64,000 bases of DNA from Stomoxys calcitrans (Eukaryota > Arthropoda > Insecta > Diptera > Muscidae). Both the position numbers and the translations under genes were made by a program. Under the pieces are notes generated by a model, which saw nothing but the letters and a program-made list of their open reading frames with translations, did not search any database and was not told where the DNA came from. This document shows positions 24,795-37,530 of this stretch, piece after piece (position 1 is the stretch's first letter; every line of letters starts with the position of its first letter). The stretch spans positions 28,133,266-28,197,265 of the forward strand of contig NC_081555.1 in NCBI RefSeq assembly GCF_963082655.1, read 5' to 3'.

Positions 24795-25160
24795 TTGTTG
24801 TGGACACCATGATTAACAGTAGCACATCCAGCCAACTCCTCAAATACAAACAGCATACCTATGTCAAGGGAAGGTCGGTGGAGACTGCCCTGCACGAGGT
24901 TGTGCATTAAATAGAAGAATCCTTCGATGCCAAAACGTACACACTGACGGCATGTATTGACATCGAGGGGCCTTTTAACAATGTGCGGACCGACACATTG
25001 ATCCAATCCTTAGACGAGTACCGGGTGGACTCGGTCCTTAGAGACTGGATAACCCATATGCTAAGGAGCAGGTGGATAAATTTATGGGACACACAAACAT
25101 AAATATAGGGGAGAAAGTGGCACAAGGCACGACATTTTATCGCCTCTCCTATGGGGACCA
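24795..25160 (+). pseudogene. Non-LTR reverse transcriptase fragment
   Basis: In plus-strand frames the segment reads QHTYVKGRSVETALHEVVH, then TLTACIDIEGPFNNV and VLRDWITHMLRSR, ending EKVAQGT. These are conserved reverse transcriptase blocks; the usual aromatic residue of the first catalytic motif region reads IDIEGPF. A stop interrupts it at about 24909. A closely related copy is at 49.7-50.0 kb. Confidence 0.8.
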
Positions 25161-25299
25161 CCATAAAAGACCTAAAAGTGTCCTATAGGGTGGTGTTTTT
25201 TGGGGTGGGGACACTCCAAAAAATGTAATACCCTATTTTCACCAAACTCTACCATCTATGAAAATTGCATGAAAATCGTTTTAGCGGTTTTTATACCCA

Positions 25300-26213
25300 C
25301 CACCATAGGATGGAGGTATACTAACCTAGTCATTCCGTTCGGAACACCTCGAAATATTTGTCTAAGACCCCATAAAGTATTTAATTTTCTTGATCGTCTC
25401 ACCGTTTGAGTCGATCTAGCCATGTCCGTCTGTCGAAACTACTATAGCGGGCGAACGCGTAAAGCTAGCCGCTTAAAATTTTGCACAGATACTTAATATT
25501 AGTGGAGATCGTTGGGGAGGCCACCGTAGCGCAGAGAGACCATCAGAAAAAGCAACATTTGTTAGGTACTATGCCATGAAAACTTCTCTCCAAAGAGGTG
25601 TCGCACTGCGGCACGCCGTTCGGACTCGGCTATAAAAAGGTGGCCCCTTATCATTGAGCTTAAACTTAAATCGGACTGCACTCATTGATATGTGAGAAGT
25701 TTGCCCCTGTTCCTTAGTGGAATGTTCATGGGCAAATTTTGATTTGATTTGATCGTTGGGAATTGCAAATAGGTCATATCGGTTCAGATTTAGATATAGC
25801 TCCCATATAAACCGATCTCCGGATTAGATTTCTTGAGCCCTTACAAGCCGCAATTCCTGTCCGATTTGGCTGAAATTTCCCATGTAGTGTTCTGTTATGA
25901 TATCCAACAACTGTGCCAAGTACGATCCAAATCGGTCAAGACCATGATATAGCTCCCATATAATCAAAGACCATGATATAGCTCCCATATAAACCGATCT
26001 CCCGATTTTACTTCTTGAGTCCTTACAAGCCGCAATTTTTTCCGATTTGGCTGAAATTTTGCATGTAGTGTTTTGTTATGACTTCCAACAACAGTGCCAA
26101 GGACGGTCCAAATCGGTCTATAACCTGATTTTTAAGCAATTTTAAGCAGAATCCATGGCGGTGGGTTCCCAAGATTCGGCCCGACCGAACTTGGCACGCT
26201 TTTACTTGTTTTA
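25300..26213. mobile_element. Helentron-like element, family A, complete ends
   Basis: It starts TTTATACCCACCACCATAGGATGG and ends CCGACCGAACTTGGCACGCTTTTACTTGTT. Internal units contain CCCATATAAACCGATCTCC. A short direct repeat of GACCATGATATAGCTCCCATATAA occurs at about 25940-25990. A SINE with target-site duplication is inserted at 25517. Confidence 0.8.
25517..25750 (+). mobile_element. tRNA-derived SINE, copy 3, with target-site duplication
   Basis: It starts AGGCCACCGTAGCGCAGAGA, lacks the B box through an internal deletion, and ends in a TTTGATTTGATTT tail. GATCGTTGGG flanks it at 25507-25516 and 25751-25760, a clear 10-base target-site duplication. The insertion is younger than the host element. 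Confidence 0.88.
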
Positions 26214-26214
26214 T

Positions 26215-26480
26215 ATAAAATTCGTACTCTGCTCCTGAATGCCTTTCATTTCAGTTCAATATTGCAACGATAGGTCCACACTAGGTCGTATTTTTGGGGT
26301 AAGGGGGAGGGTCCGCTCCCCCTTCCGATATCATCAAATTGTATAGGCTATACCTCCTTCCTGACCATATTCGTAATCTACTTCAGAATACCTTTTATTC
26401 GAGTCCCATATGGTCATTATCGTCCAATAAACCTATTTTGGGAGGCTTTTTGGGGTCGGGCTGCCCTCCAGTTTCTTAGA
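26215..26480 (-). mobile_element. Helitron-like fragment (family B)
   Basis: Minus-strand units contain TGAAAGGCATTC and GGGACTCGAATAAAAGGTAT-like strings, with GGAGGGTCCGCTCCCCC at 26307. It is short and lacks both ends. Confidence 0.5.
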
Positions 26481-27510
26481 TACAACCTTTGATATCAAAT
26501 TGGTCAAACTTTTTTTTTGGTGGCACTTTTGGGGTAAGTGCCAGCGAGTGTAATCCTCTGCGTCTCATAGGGACGCCGAAAGTCGCATTTGTCCCCTTGC
26601 TATTTCCTCTCCGAATTCGCCTTGTTTTTTCTCATTCGGCATCTTAATATAGGATCTTTTAATGAAGGATGAAACCAAAATCAAAAAATATTTTTTTTAT
26701 ATTATTTCTTTAATTATAAATTTATTTAAAAAAATTTCGAAGATATGTTATACATCTAAAAAATTTTTGTTTATATTATAAACTATTTAAACTTACATTT
26801 TTAATTTAATTATACTTTTGTCACTAATTTTTTCAGATTTTTCTTATAGTTTTTCACTATTGTTTTTTTTTTTTTGTGTTGTTTCGCTTTTGCTTTTGCT
26901 TAAGAACAACAAAATAATTAAAACAATAAAAAATTCTTTTTTTGTTTTACAAAGACAAAGAAATTAAAAATTGTTAAAAAAAAAACGTTAGTACAATACA
27001 TTATACAATCTTACAAATTTAAATTAATTATTACATTGCATATATTCAATCATTCATTCATATATATATATTCAAGGAAGAACAGAATTCCATAAAAATG
27101 TAAAGTTTTACATCTAAAAACCTATGCAGGGTTTTCTTTTTGTAAAGGGAGCACTCACATTCGTCGTTCTGGGGTGAGGGATTTAAAAGAAAACAAAAAA
27201 AAATAAAAAAAAAAACATTCTATGCTAATCTTTTTTTAAAATTCTTCTTCTTCTTGTTTTTCAGCTGCTTCTTGCTTTTCTTATTCTTCTTCTTCTTTTT
27301 TTCAGCTGATTTTCTTCTTCTTCTTCTTAATAATAATAATTAGAGAATAGTTAAAAACGTTTGCTTTAACTGAGAAGACGACAACAACGACGACGACGTT
27401 GCTCATTATGATGTTGGTGATGACTACGACGACGCCACTCCGTATCACCGTTCCAAGTGGGGAAAGGGCAATGCTGTTAATGCTGGCACAGGAAACGGCA
27501 GAAAGGGATT
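26480..27510 (-). other. Probable 3' UTR and AT-rich flank of the zinc-finger gene
   Basis: This AT-rich stretch follows the TAA stop on the minus strand. It includes TTC-rich runs at about 27243-27330 and long A or T tracts. An AATAAA overlaps the stop codon itself, and further TTTATT strings (AATAAA on the minus strand) occur around 26720. The true cleavage site cannot be chosen from sequence alone. A short GC-richer segment at 26540-26640 is unclassified. Confidence 0.4.
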
Positions 27511-27866
27511 TTATTTGATCTGCGTATTGGGTATGTAGCGCACCTTCACCTGATTGCCCTGCAACAACTGCTGCTGGGCACTCAGTTGCTGTTGTTCCTG
27601 CTGCTGGGCCTGTTGTTGCTGCTGTAGGGCGTGTTGCTGCGCCTGCTGTTGGACGTGTTGCAACAACTGTTGCTGGGCCTGCTGTTGGGCCTGCTGTTGT
27701 TGCTGCTGCTGTTGCAGATGCTGATTGATTTGCTGGGGTATCGATAGGCCGCTGACATTGCTCAAAACGCTCTGATTATAAGGCAGAACATCGTTGATGT
27801 CGACTTTGATCAATGAGGGTATGTTCAAAGCGTTAACCTTGGATTTATTTTTGGGAGGACGACCAC
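27511..27866 (-). CDS. Zinc-finger gene last exon (AT-hook-like and polyglutamine tail)
   Basis: A TTTTTTCATAG acceptor precedes 27866 and the exon begins in phase 1. Joined to exon 6 it reads QRGRPPKNKSK, a good match to the AT-hook core (RGRP flanked by basic residues). A hydrophobic stretch (NIPSLIKVDINDVL) follows. After it comes about 75 residues rich in glutamine, mostly CAG or CAA codons broken by alanine, leucine and histidine, ending KVRYIPNTQIK before TAA. Glutamine tails of this kind are common transcriptional activation regions. The exon lies 17.3 kb from exon 6. Assignment to the same gene rests on strand, phase and the RGRPPK junction. A separate gene's last exon is the alternative. 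Confidence 0.78.
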
Positions 27867-28785
27867 CTATGAAAAAGGATGCATTTGAACAAGGGGAGAG
27901 AGAGAGAGAGCGTGAATCAAGTGAGAAGTGGGGGGCCAAGGGTACAGAAAAAAAAAAACAATTTTTTGTTTTAAGATTTCGAAGGGATATGTTTTGCAGT
28001 TTGTTTGACGGGGTAAGGTTTCAAAAGCATTGATGTTAAGGAGGAGGGGGTAATTAAAAAAGACACACAGCACAAAAAAGGGTTACAAAAACATTTAAAT
28101 CGAAGGGGTCACGGAGGAAACTTAAAGAGGAACAAAGGGGGTTTATTCAGAAAATCATGAAGAAAGGAAAATAGTAAAAAAAAATAAAAACATAAATTAA
28201 AATTTTGAAAAAAAAACTAAATAAAAAATTCGGCGCTTTAAAATTCTTAAATAACTTTAAGGCATTAAAATTAATTTTAAAAAATAAAAAAAATTAAATA
28301 ATAGAAAAAAATTAATAGAAACAAAAATTGAATAATTAAAATAAAATTATACAAAAATTAAAAAACAAAAAAAAACAACAAAAATAAATTTGAAATAAAA
28401 TAAAAAATAATATAAAATAAATTATAAAAATAAATTATAAAAAAAATTATAAAAAAATATAACAACAAAAACAAAAATAAATTATACAAAAACAAAAAAT
28501 AAAATATAAGTTAAAAATTAACCTCGTCTCGAAGGAGAAACAAACGAAAAAAATGTGAAATTAAATGATCTTTGTCCTAACAGACAAAAAAAGACTTGAA
28601 AATAAAAATTCGGCAGAGCCCGGCCCAAATTCGAACCTAGACACAGGGAGCAACAGCGAAAGCCGTTGCCGTTGTCTAGCGTTCGAAGCCATCCATACAA
28701 CTTCCGAAAGATACACAAATGACAAATGTTTGCCATGGAAGCTATGTAGTCGTGTAGAAAATAAGTCCATAACTACAAAGAAAAA
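27867..28785. repeat. Intron with A-rich low-complexity DNA
   Basis: Bases 28150-28510 are almost entirely A and T, with AAAATAAA-type runs. At 28615-28700 is a GC-richer piece with AAATTCGAACC, the reverse of a B box, so a SINE remnant on the minus strand is possible. I see no exon. Confidence 0.5.
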
Positions 28786-30240
28786 ACAAGTAAAAAGGCG
28801 TTAATTTCGGCCGGGCCGAACTTTGGATACCCATCACCTCGGTTATATATGTAAACCACCTTTCGTCAAAATCCGGTTAAAATGCATACCTTATGCCCCA
28901 TTGCAACTATATCGAATTTTGTTCCGATTTGGACCAAATACTAATACGAAGAGCCTAACACAACTCACTGTCCCAAATTTTGGCGACATCGGACAATAAA
29001 TGCCTCTTTTATGGGCCCAAAACCTTAAATCGAGAGATCGGTCTATATGGCAGCTATATGCAAATCTTGATCGATCTATGCCAAAATGCAGAAATATGTT
29101 GAGGGGCTTAACTTAACTCACTGTCCCAAATTTCAGCAAAATCGGATAATAAATGTGGCTTTAATGGGCCCAAGACCCTTAATCGGAGGGTCAGTCTATA
29201 TGGCTGCTATATCCAAATCTGGACCGACCAGGGCCAAATTGAAGAAAAATGTCGAGTGGCCTAACACAACTCACTGTCCAAATTTCAGCAAAATCGCATA
29301 ATAAATGTGGCTTTTATAGGCAAAAGACCCTTAATCGCCGGATCGGTCTATATGGCAGCTATATCCAAATCTAGACCGACTTGGGCAAAGCTCCAGAAAA
29401 ATGTCGAAGAGCCTAACACAACTCACTGTCCCAAATTTCGTCGAAATCGGACTATAAATGGGCCTTTTATGGGCCCAAAACCTTAAATCGAAAAATCGGT
29501 CTATATGGCAGCTGTATCCAAATCTTGATCGATCTAGGCCAAATTGCAAATATATGTCGAGGGGCTTAACTTAACTCACTATCCCAAATTTCTGCAAAAT
29601 CGGATAATAAATGTGGCTTTTATGGGCCCAAGGCCCTTAATCGGAGGATCGGTCTATATGGCAGCTATATCCAAATCTGGACCGATCTGGCCCAAATTGA
29701 AGAAAGACGTCGAGGGGTCTAACACAACTCACTGTCCCAAATGTCAGCAAAATCGGATAATAAATATGGCTTTTATTGGCCTAAGACCCCAAATCGAGAA
29801 ATCGGTCTGTGGTATGTGGCAGCTATATCCAAATCTCAACCGACCAGGGCCAAACTGAAGAAGAGTGTCGAAGGGCCTAACACAACTCACTGTATCAAAT
29901 TTCAGCAAAAGCGGACAATAGATGTGGCTTTTATGGACCTAAGACCCTAAATCGGGGGATCAGTCTATATGGGGGCTATATCAAGATATAGTCCAATATA
30001 GCCCAATTTCGAACTTAACCTGCTTATGGACAAAAAAGAATCTGTGCAAAGTTTCAGCTCAATATTTCTATTTTTAAAGACTGATTTCAACAGACAGACG
30101 GACGGACATGGCTACATCGACTTAGAATGTCATGACGATCAAGAATATATATACTTTATGGAGTCTTGGACGAATATTTCGAGGAGTTACCAACAGAATG
30201 ACAAAATTAGTATACCCCCATACTATGGTGGCGTATACTG
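28785..30240. mobile_element. Helentron-like element, family A2, complete
   Basis: It begins AACAAGTAAAAAGGCGTTAA then TTTCGGCCGGGCCGAACTTTGG. About eight ~153 base units follow. It ends with CAGACAGACGGACGGACATGG, CAAGAATATATATACTTTATGG and CCCCCATACTATGGTGGCGTATA. It lies inside the 17 kb intron of the zinc-finger gene. Confidence 0.82.
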
Positions 30241-30336
30241 AAAGCGTTAAATACCTGAGTTTTTTGCTGATTAAAAAATTTAACTTCAATTCCAACATTT
30301 TGTCAAGAGCAAGAAAGGCAACTCTTGCCCTGTAAA

Positions 30337-30500
30337 GGTGCAAGTTGGGTGCTTAAACCACGTCTCATGCACTGGGTGTATACAGCAGTTGTCAGACCTA
30401 TAATGCTATATGGTGTTGTGGTCTGGTGGACTGCGGTCAAAAATGCAACTTCTGCTCAATACTCAGCCGCATACAAAGGATGACTAGTTTGTGCATTAGA
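30337..30500 (+). pseudogene. Reverse transcriptase C-terminal scrap
   Basis: The plus strand reads MHWVYTAVVRPIMLYGVVVW, matching the inverted fragment at 10828-11040. It is broken soon after. Confidence 0.7.
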
Positions 30501-30660
30501 GATGTGCGCGTGAGTGATTTTTTGCAAAATTTTACTCACGCGCGACTTGAGTATCTCCTGAGTCATGAGTGTCTCGTTAGCGTCGTTAGCATGATTTCGC
30601 TCACTCACGCTCGCGCACGAAGAATTTTAATTCAATGACGGTCACGCACGATCACGTGAG
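30500..30660. repeat. ACTCACG-rich palindromic repeat
   Basis: GCGCGTGAGT at 30507-30516 pairs with ACTCACGCGC some 18 bases later. More GTGAGTG, ACTCACG and CGCGCACG strings follow. It is probably a decayed simple repeat. Confidence 0.6.
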
Positions 30661-30754
30661 CCTCTACGAGGGCGCAATTCTTATCCGATCGGGTTGAAAT
30701 TTGGAATGACGTGTTCCGATAAAGGGTATTGAGGGTATAAAGGAGCATTTTTCA

Positions 30755-31037
30755 TCCGATTTCGATGAAATTTGACACAGTGAGCTTCGGTGAGCTTCTT
30801 ATTCCTGATGTAAGGATGTATATCAGGGATACTAGACATTCCAGGAATTCACACCCGTTTGTAATTTATTGGCCAGCGGACCACACAATGCATTTTACAG
30901 AGAATTCTTATTTCGCCCGAACCGTTCATATGTGGAATCGACCTTCGGCTAGTGTTTTTCCCACCCACTTTGACATACAGAGATTTAAGACAAATTTTAA
31001 CAAACACTACAGCCTCTTCCCTCCCTCCAATTCCTAA
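30755..31037 (+). pseudogene. C-terminal fragment of a second non-LTR family
   Basis: The plus-strand frame contains RNSHPFVIYWPADHTMHF, ENSYFARTVHMWNRP and FDIQRFKTNFNKHY then LFPPSNS and a stop. This pattern is the usual end of CR1/Jockey-group reverse transcriptase proteins. It is an isolated 90-codon scrap fused to family A sequence upstream. Confidence 0.7.
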
Positions 31038-31089
31038 TTTCCTTACGCCAACGCAATGCGCTGCATTCATAGGGGACATCCCCTGCGTG

Positions 31090-33060
31090 TTGGTTGATAG
31101 AAAAAAAAATTTGGAGATCGGTCTAAATAGCAGCTATATATAGAATTATATTCCGATTTTATGAGATCAGAAAGTCAGTTTTAGATACAAAGAATAAGAA
31201 ATTATGAAAACAATTTTGCAAAATGATTTCGATTACCAAAATATCTGAAAATGTATGAATACCAAATGATCACCCAATCATTTGATATTTACCCAGTAGA
31301 AACCCATCTCTAGCAATGCTGAATATATTGCCGCCCATATTCCAAAAAGTCATGGTGGAGATATTCGGCCCCGCCGAAATGAACGCGCTTTCATTTGTTA
31401 CATCTTAAATCCGCCTAAAAACTCATACAATAACTGTATCTAAAATGTCAAAGAATCATCCTATAAGTATGCTACACTCTTCACATGAATAACAGGCTTC
31501 TTAAAGGTATGCAGTTATTTTACAATTAGACTTCCATGACTCCCGACTACTGTGCTAACTATGATTGAAATCGATCCATAACCTGATATAGCTATCATAT
31601 AAACCGATCTTGAATCTTGACTTCTTGAGCCACTAGAGGGCAGAATTCTTATCCGATTTAGCTGACATTCTGCAGCTGACACGTGTTAAGTTATGATTTC
31701 CAACAAATGAGCTGCAAATGGTTGAAATGGGTCCATAACCTGATATAGCTATCATATGAATCGATCTGGGGTCTTGATTTCTTCAGCCTCTGAAGGGCGC
31801 AATTCCTATCCGATTTGGCTGAAATTTTGACGTGTTCCGTTATGACTTTCAACTACTGTGCTATCTATGGTTGAAATCGATCCATAACCTGATATAGCTA
31901 TCATATAAACCGATCGTGGATCTTGACTTTCTTGAGGCACTAGAGGGCGCAATTCTTATCCGATTTAGCTGACATTTTGCATGACGTGTTTGGTTATGTC
32001 TTCCAACAACTTTCCCAAACATGGTTCAAATCGTACCATAACCTGATATATATCATATGAATCGATCTGGGGTCTTGATTTTTTAGCCTCTAGAGGCTGC
32101 AATTCCTATCCGATTTGGCTGAAATTTTAAATGACGTGTTCTGTTATGAACTCCAACTACTATGTTAACTATGGTTGAAATCGGTCCATGTTTTGATATA
32201 GCTATCATACAAGCCGATCAGGGGTTTTGACTTCTTGAGTCACTAGAGGGCGCAATTCTTATCCGATTTAGCTGACATTTTGCATGCCGTGTTCGGTTAT
32301 GTCTTCCAACAACTTTGCCAAATATGGTTCAAATCGATCCATAACCTGATATAGCTATCATATGAACCTATCTGGGGTCTTGACTTTTTTAGCCTCTAGA
32401 GGGCGCAATTCCTATCCGATTTGGCTGGAATTTTAAATGACGTGTTCCGTTATGACCTCCACCTACTGTGCTAACTATGGTTGAAATTGGTCCATCTTTT
32501 GATATAGCTATCATATAAACCGATCTGGGGTCTTGACTTCTTGAGCCTCTAGAGGGCGCAATTCCTATCCGATTTAGCTGAAATTTTGCATGAAGTGTTT
32601 CGTTATGACTTTCAACTACTGTGCTAACTATGGTTGCAATCGGTCCTTGTTTTGATATAGCTATCATATAAACCGATCAGGGGTCTTGACTTCTTGAGCC
32701 GCTAGAGGGCGCAATTCCTATCCGATTTGGCTGAAATTTTAAATGACGTGTTCCTTTATGACCTCCAACTACTATGTTAACTATGATTGTAATCGGTCCA
32801 TGTTTTGATATAGCTATCATGTAAACCGATTTGGGATCTTGACTTCTTGAGCCACTAGAAGGCGCAATTCTTATCCGATTTTGCTGAAATTTTGCATGAG
32901 GTGTTTTGTTATGATTTCCAACAAATGTGATGAGTATGATTGAAATCGATCCATAACCTGATATAGCTATCATATTAACCAATCTGTGGTCTTGACTTCT
33001 TGAGCCTCTAGAGGGCGCAATTCCTATCCTCTAGAGGGCGCAATTCCTATTAGCTAATAG
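31090..33060. repeat. Family A array, about 10 units of ~154 bp
   Basis: The left part (31090-31400) ends with GGCCCCGCCGAAATGAACGCGCTTTCATTTGTT, a family 3' signature. From 31500 to 33060 about ten units carry TATAGCTATCATATAAACCG and CTAGAGGGCGCAATTCCTAT. A 23-base direct duplication of CCTCTAGAGGGCGCAATTCC sits at 33002-33050, where the array ends. Confidence 0.8.
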
Positions 33061-34255
33061 GAATAGTCACTCTATACTCCTAGAGTCTAAACCATGTACT
33101 CGCTGGGGTTTTATGCAATACTATACCCTTTACTCATGGTCCTTAGTTAGGGCATTGGAACGATTTTTCTTTCTTTCCACACACAGTGTAATAATAAAAA
33201 TAAAAATTTTAGGCATTAAATAGAAATAAAATAAAAAGACCTTAACATATTAATTTTTAATATTTTTTACAACTATTTTTTTTTTAAATTTGTATCATAT
33301 TTAAAAACAAATTATGAATAAAACTGTGATACCAATAAAATGTTTCAATACCGCCCTATTGAATATTAATTTGTTATCAAAGGTTAAGGTTAAGAAAGAA
33401 TTAAAAAAAAATACTAAAATTAATCAAAAATAAAATATTTTGTTTTTATTGATTTTTAAAAAAATATTTTTAAAATTAAATATAAATAGAGTTTTTTCGT
33501 ATACACTCGAAACTTTGTATAAATGTACAACACTCAAATGTCCATTTGTAGTCTTGCACTTAATGTTGTGGGACTAATGTAAGCATTTCGTTAGTAAATA
33601 ATGAAGAGAGAAAAATAATTCACATTCTTCAATTTAAGAGATTATGTTTCAAACTAAAGGCCACATAACTTAATATATAATTTAAATAATCAAAAAAAAT
33701 TGAAAGGATGTATTGCATAGAAAAGTCCTTAAAGCTTATGAAATTCGAATAGAGATTTTTGAAATGACATTTCAATCGAAATCTTCTTTGTTTTCTTTTG
33801 GAGAATATCGAGTATCACTTATACTAATACTGAGGAAAATTTAAAAAATAAAACTAAGAAATCTATTAAAGTTGGAGGAAACAAGTTTAAGTCCAATAGT
33901 ATATGAGTACGCAATGAAATATGGATCAAACTATCACCCATGGATACGCCAACAAGCAGCAAGAGTTGCCCCAGATCAAAGATGATATGCACAAAAAATT
34001 TTAGTTCGGTTTGCTTTATGAACGGATCCTATTTTTTGTAAATGAAAAAGGGTCAACGGGGGGTGCTTTTATGGGGAGTGTAATTGTATGAGAAAACAAA
34101 GAATACAGACAAATTCCACCTACACCTGTACTCAGCTCAACGTCATAATCCTTGAATTGCAATGACCAGTCAGAACTTATCATCATTCCAAGACCATGCT
34201 TTCTTAACCCCATGTTAGGTAAAACCAGTAGGGAAGAGCAAAAGTCGGGCGGTGC
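33061..34255. other. AT-rich intron DNA with retrotransposon traces
   Basis: Mostly low-complexity AT DNA. Near 34180 AAGACCATGCTTTCTTAACC is shared with repeats at 36950 and 37285. I see no exon. Confidence 0.4.
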
Positions 34256-34259
34256 CAAC

Positions 34260-36590
34260 TGTATAATACCCTACACCTACCCTATAAGTTCAATGTGGGA
34301 GCTATATCCAATTCTGAACCATTTTTGATGGACCTCGACGAAATTACCCAAAATCTGATGAACATATATGTGGGAGCTATAACTAATAATGAACCGATTT
34401 CCACGAAATTCACTAGTAATGTCGAGTCATAAGAAAATCCTTTCTGCCAAATTTCGAGAAAATCAGTTAACAAATGACCATTTTATTGCAGTATTACTGC
34501 AAATCGGACGAATATATATATGGGAGCTATATCCAAATCTGAACCGATTTCTATGAAAATCACCAATAATGTCGAGAATCATTAGAAAATCCCTCCTGCC
34601 AAATTTAGAGAGAATCGGATAACAAGTGACCATTTTATTGCGTTATTACTGCGAATCAGACGAACATATAAATGGAAGCTATATCCAAATCTGAACCGAT
34701 TTCTATGAAATTCACCTGTAATGTCAAGAGTCATTAGAAAATCCTTCCTGCCAAATTTCGAGAAAATCGGTTAACAAATGACCGTTTTATTTCGTTATTA
34801 CTGCAAATCGGACGAACATATATACGGAAGCTATATCCAAATCTGAACCGATTTCTATGAAATTCACCTGTAATGTCGGGAGTCATAAGTAAATCCTTCC
34901 TGCTAAATTTCGAGAAGATCGGATAACAAATGACAATTTTATTGCATTATTACTGCAAATCAGACGAATATATATGGGAGCTATATGCAAATCTGAACCG
35001 ATTTCTATGAAATTCACCTGTAATGTCGGGAGTCATAAGAAAATCCTCCCTGCCAAATTTCGAGAAAATTGGTTAACAAATTACCATTTTATTGCGTTAT
35101 TACTGCAAATCAGACGAACATATATATGGGAGCTATATCCAAATCTGAACCGATTTCTATGAAATTAACCTGTAATATCGGGAGTCATAAGAAAATCTTT
35201 CCTGCCAAATTTCGAGAAAATTGGTTAACAAATGACCATTTTATTGCAATATTACTGCAAATCGGGCAAACATATATATGGGAGCTATATCCAAATCTGA
35301 ACCGATTTCTATGAAATTCACCTGTAATGTCGGGAGTCATTAGAAAATCTTTCCTGCCAAATTTCAAGAAAATCGGTTAACAAATGACCATTTTATTGCC
35401 TTATTACTGCAAATCAGACGAACATATATATGGAAGCTATATCCAAATCTGAACCGATTTCTATGAAATTCACCTGTAATGTCGGGAGTCATAAGAAAAT
35501 CCTCCCTGCCAAATTTCGAGAAAATTAGTTAACAAATGACCATTTTATTGCGTTATTACTGCAAATCAGACGAACATATATATGGAAGCTATATCCAAAT
35601 CTGAACCGATTTCTATGAAATTCACCTGTAATGTCGGGAGTCATAAGAAAATCCTCCCTGCCAAATTTCGAGAGAATCAGATAACAAATGACCATTTTAT
35701 TGCGTTATTACTGCAAATCAGACGAACATATATATGGAAGCTATATTCAAATCTGTACCGATTTCTATGAAATTCACCTATAGTGTCGGGAGTCATAAGA
35801 AAATCTTTCCTGCCAAATTTCGAGAAAATCGGTTAACAAATGACCATTTTATTGCAGTATTACTGCAAATCGGGCGAATATATATATGGGAGCTATATCC
35901 AAATCTGAACCGATTTCTATAAAATTCACCTGTAATGTCAGGAGTCATAAGAAAATCCTTCCTGCCAAATTTCGAGAAAATCGGTAAACAAATGACCATT
36001 TTATTGCGTTATTACTGCAAATCGGGCGAATATATATATGGGAGCTATATCCAAATCTGAACCGATTTCTATGAAATTCACCTGTAATGTCAGGAGTCAT
36101 AAGAAAATCCTTCCTGCCAAATTTCGAGAAAATCGGTAAACAAATGACCATTTTATTGCAGTATTACTGCAAATCGGGCGAATATATATATGGGAGCTAT
36201 ATCCAAATCTGAACCGATTCCATGAAATTCACAGTATTACGGTAAATCGGAAGAACATATATATGGGAGCTATATCCAAATCTGAACCGATTTTTTTCAA
36301 TTTCAACAGGCCTCGTCTCTAGGCCGAAAAACACGCCCATACCAAATTTGAAGACGATCGGATGAAAATTACGACCTGTAGTTTGTACACAAATTAACTT
36401 ACACAGACGGACAGACGGACGGACAGACAGACAGATGGACATGGCTAAATCGAATCAGAAAGTTATTCTTAGTCGATCGGTATAGTTATCAATAGGTCTA
36501 TCTCTTTTCCTTTTGGGTGTTACAAACTAATTCATTAAGTTATAATACCCTGTACCACAGTAGTGGTGGAGGGTATACAAACTGAATATC
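34260..36590. mobile_element. Helentron-like element, family C, with homogeneous 152-bp array
   Basis: From 34290 to 36250 about thirteen units of 152 bases repeat GGGAGCTATATCCAAATCTG, ATTTCTATGAAATTCACCTG and CAAATGACCATTTTATTGC. Many neighbouring units differ at only a few bases. The right end has ACAGACGGACAGACGGACGG and CCCTGTACCACAGTAGTGGTGGAGGGTATA, the reverse of the start at 7665. It lies in the large intron of the zinc-finger gene. Confidence 0.88.
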
Positions 36591-37530
36591 GGACCTCCAA
36601 TGAAGATTTGGCAGCCCGAACAATTTTTCGAAATACCGAGGGGACCAACTTTAGGGCCTCCCAAAAGGGGCCCTGACAACCAAGGGCCTTGAAATTTTGC
36701 ACACTCGCTAACATCTCAGCTCTAACCATTCCAAATTTCAATTTTACATTTCTCACACAGCATATTTTTTACTAATTTTTTTTTATTTTCTCCCACTGTG
36801 TGACTCATGTACAAGACTTTGGGTGGCCAACCTGCAACCTACTTCCCATCACGCGGTCAATGTAGAAAGCGTCTGTTTTTGTTGTAGTTGTTGCTGGAAC
36901 AGTGTGTTGTACATTGAGGCGGCAGCCGCCACTCCTAGTAGCAGTCTAAGGTCATGCTTTCTCAACCCCAGGATAGGTGAAGTCATGTTTCGTGAACAGG
37001 ACTTTGGCCATCCCCCAACCAACTCCCCCCATCATGTGGTTAATGTAGAAAGGGTTTGTCCTAACAAGTAGCTCGCACAGTCGAGGATTCACTGATTCAA
37101 TAACATGATCAGCGATCCATTACCAGCTCGTCAGATGCCATATTCGCTGTCACTTCTTGATAGCCAGGGACCTATCTAAGCCTTAAACCAAACAAGCTCT
37201 TAGCATCTCTTACCAGTCTCGACCTCACATGGCCCGACCCCAGAGCCTTCAGCAATGACTATTCAAAATTTCTATCAGCAATCCAAGACCAAGCTTTCTC
37301 AACCCAAGGGTAGGTGACGTTATGTTTCATGAAATACTCAACTATCACGTGGTTAATGTCGAAAGAGTCTGTTCTAACAACGATCGTCGATTCCTGACTA
37401 GCTCGTCATAAGCCCCATTCGTCGCCACTTCTTGATAGCCCGAGACCCAACTGAACCTGAAAGCCTTTCTTTTAGTTCAGGGAAGTACTTTGCATCTCCT
37501 AACCAAATGTTGTTGCAGCTACATTTTCAT
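36591..37530. other. Mixed retrotransposon debris
   Basis: Two diverged copies of a GTGGTTAATGTAGAAAG-containing block occur at 36830-36890 and 37010-37070, with a third trace at about 37335. A GTTGTAGTTGTTGCTGGAAC tail at 36877 resembles the reversed 3' tail of the CAA-ending non-LTR family. No frame is intact. Confidence 0.5.

Noticed and set aside
34290..36250. CRISPR-like regular array
   Set aside because: Units are contiguous 152-bp tandem copies without unique spacers, in an insect genome, inside a transposon.
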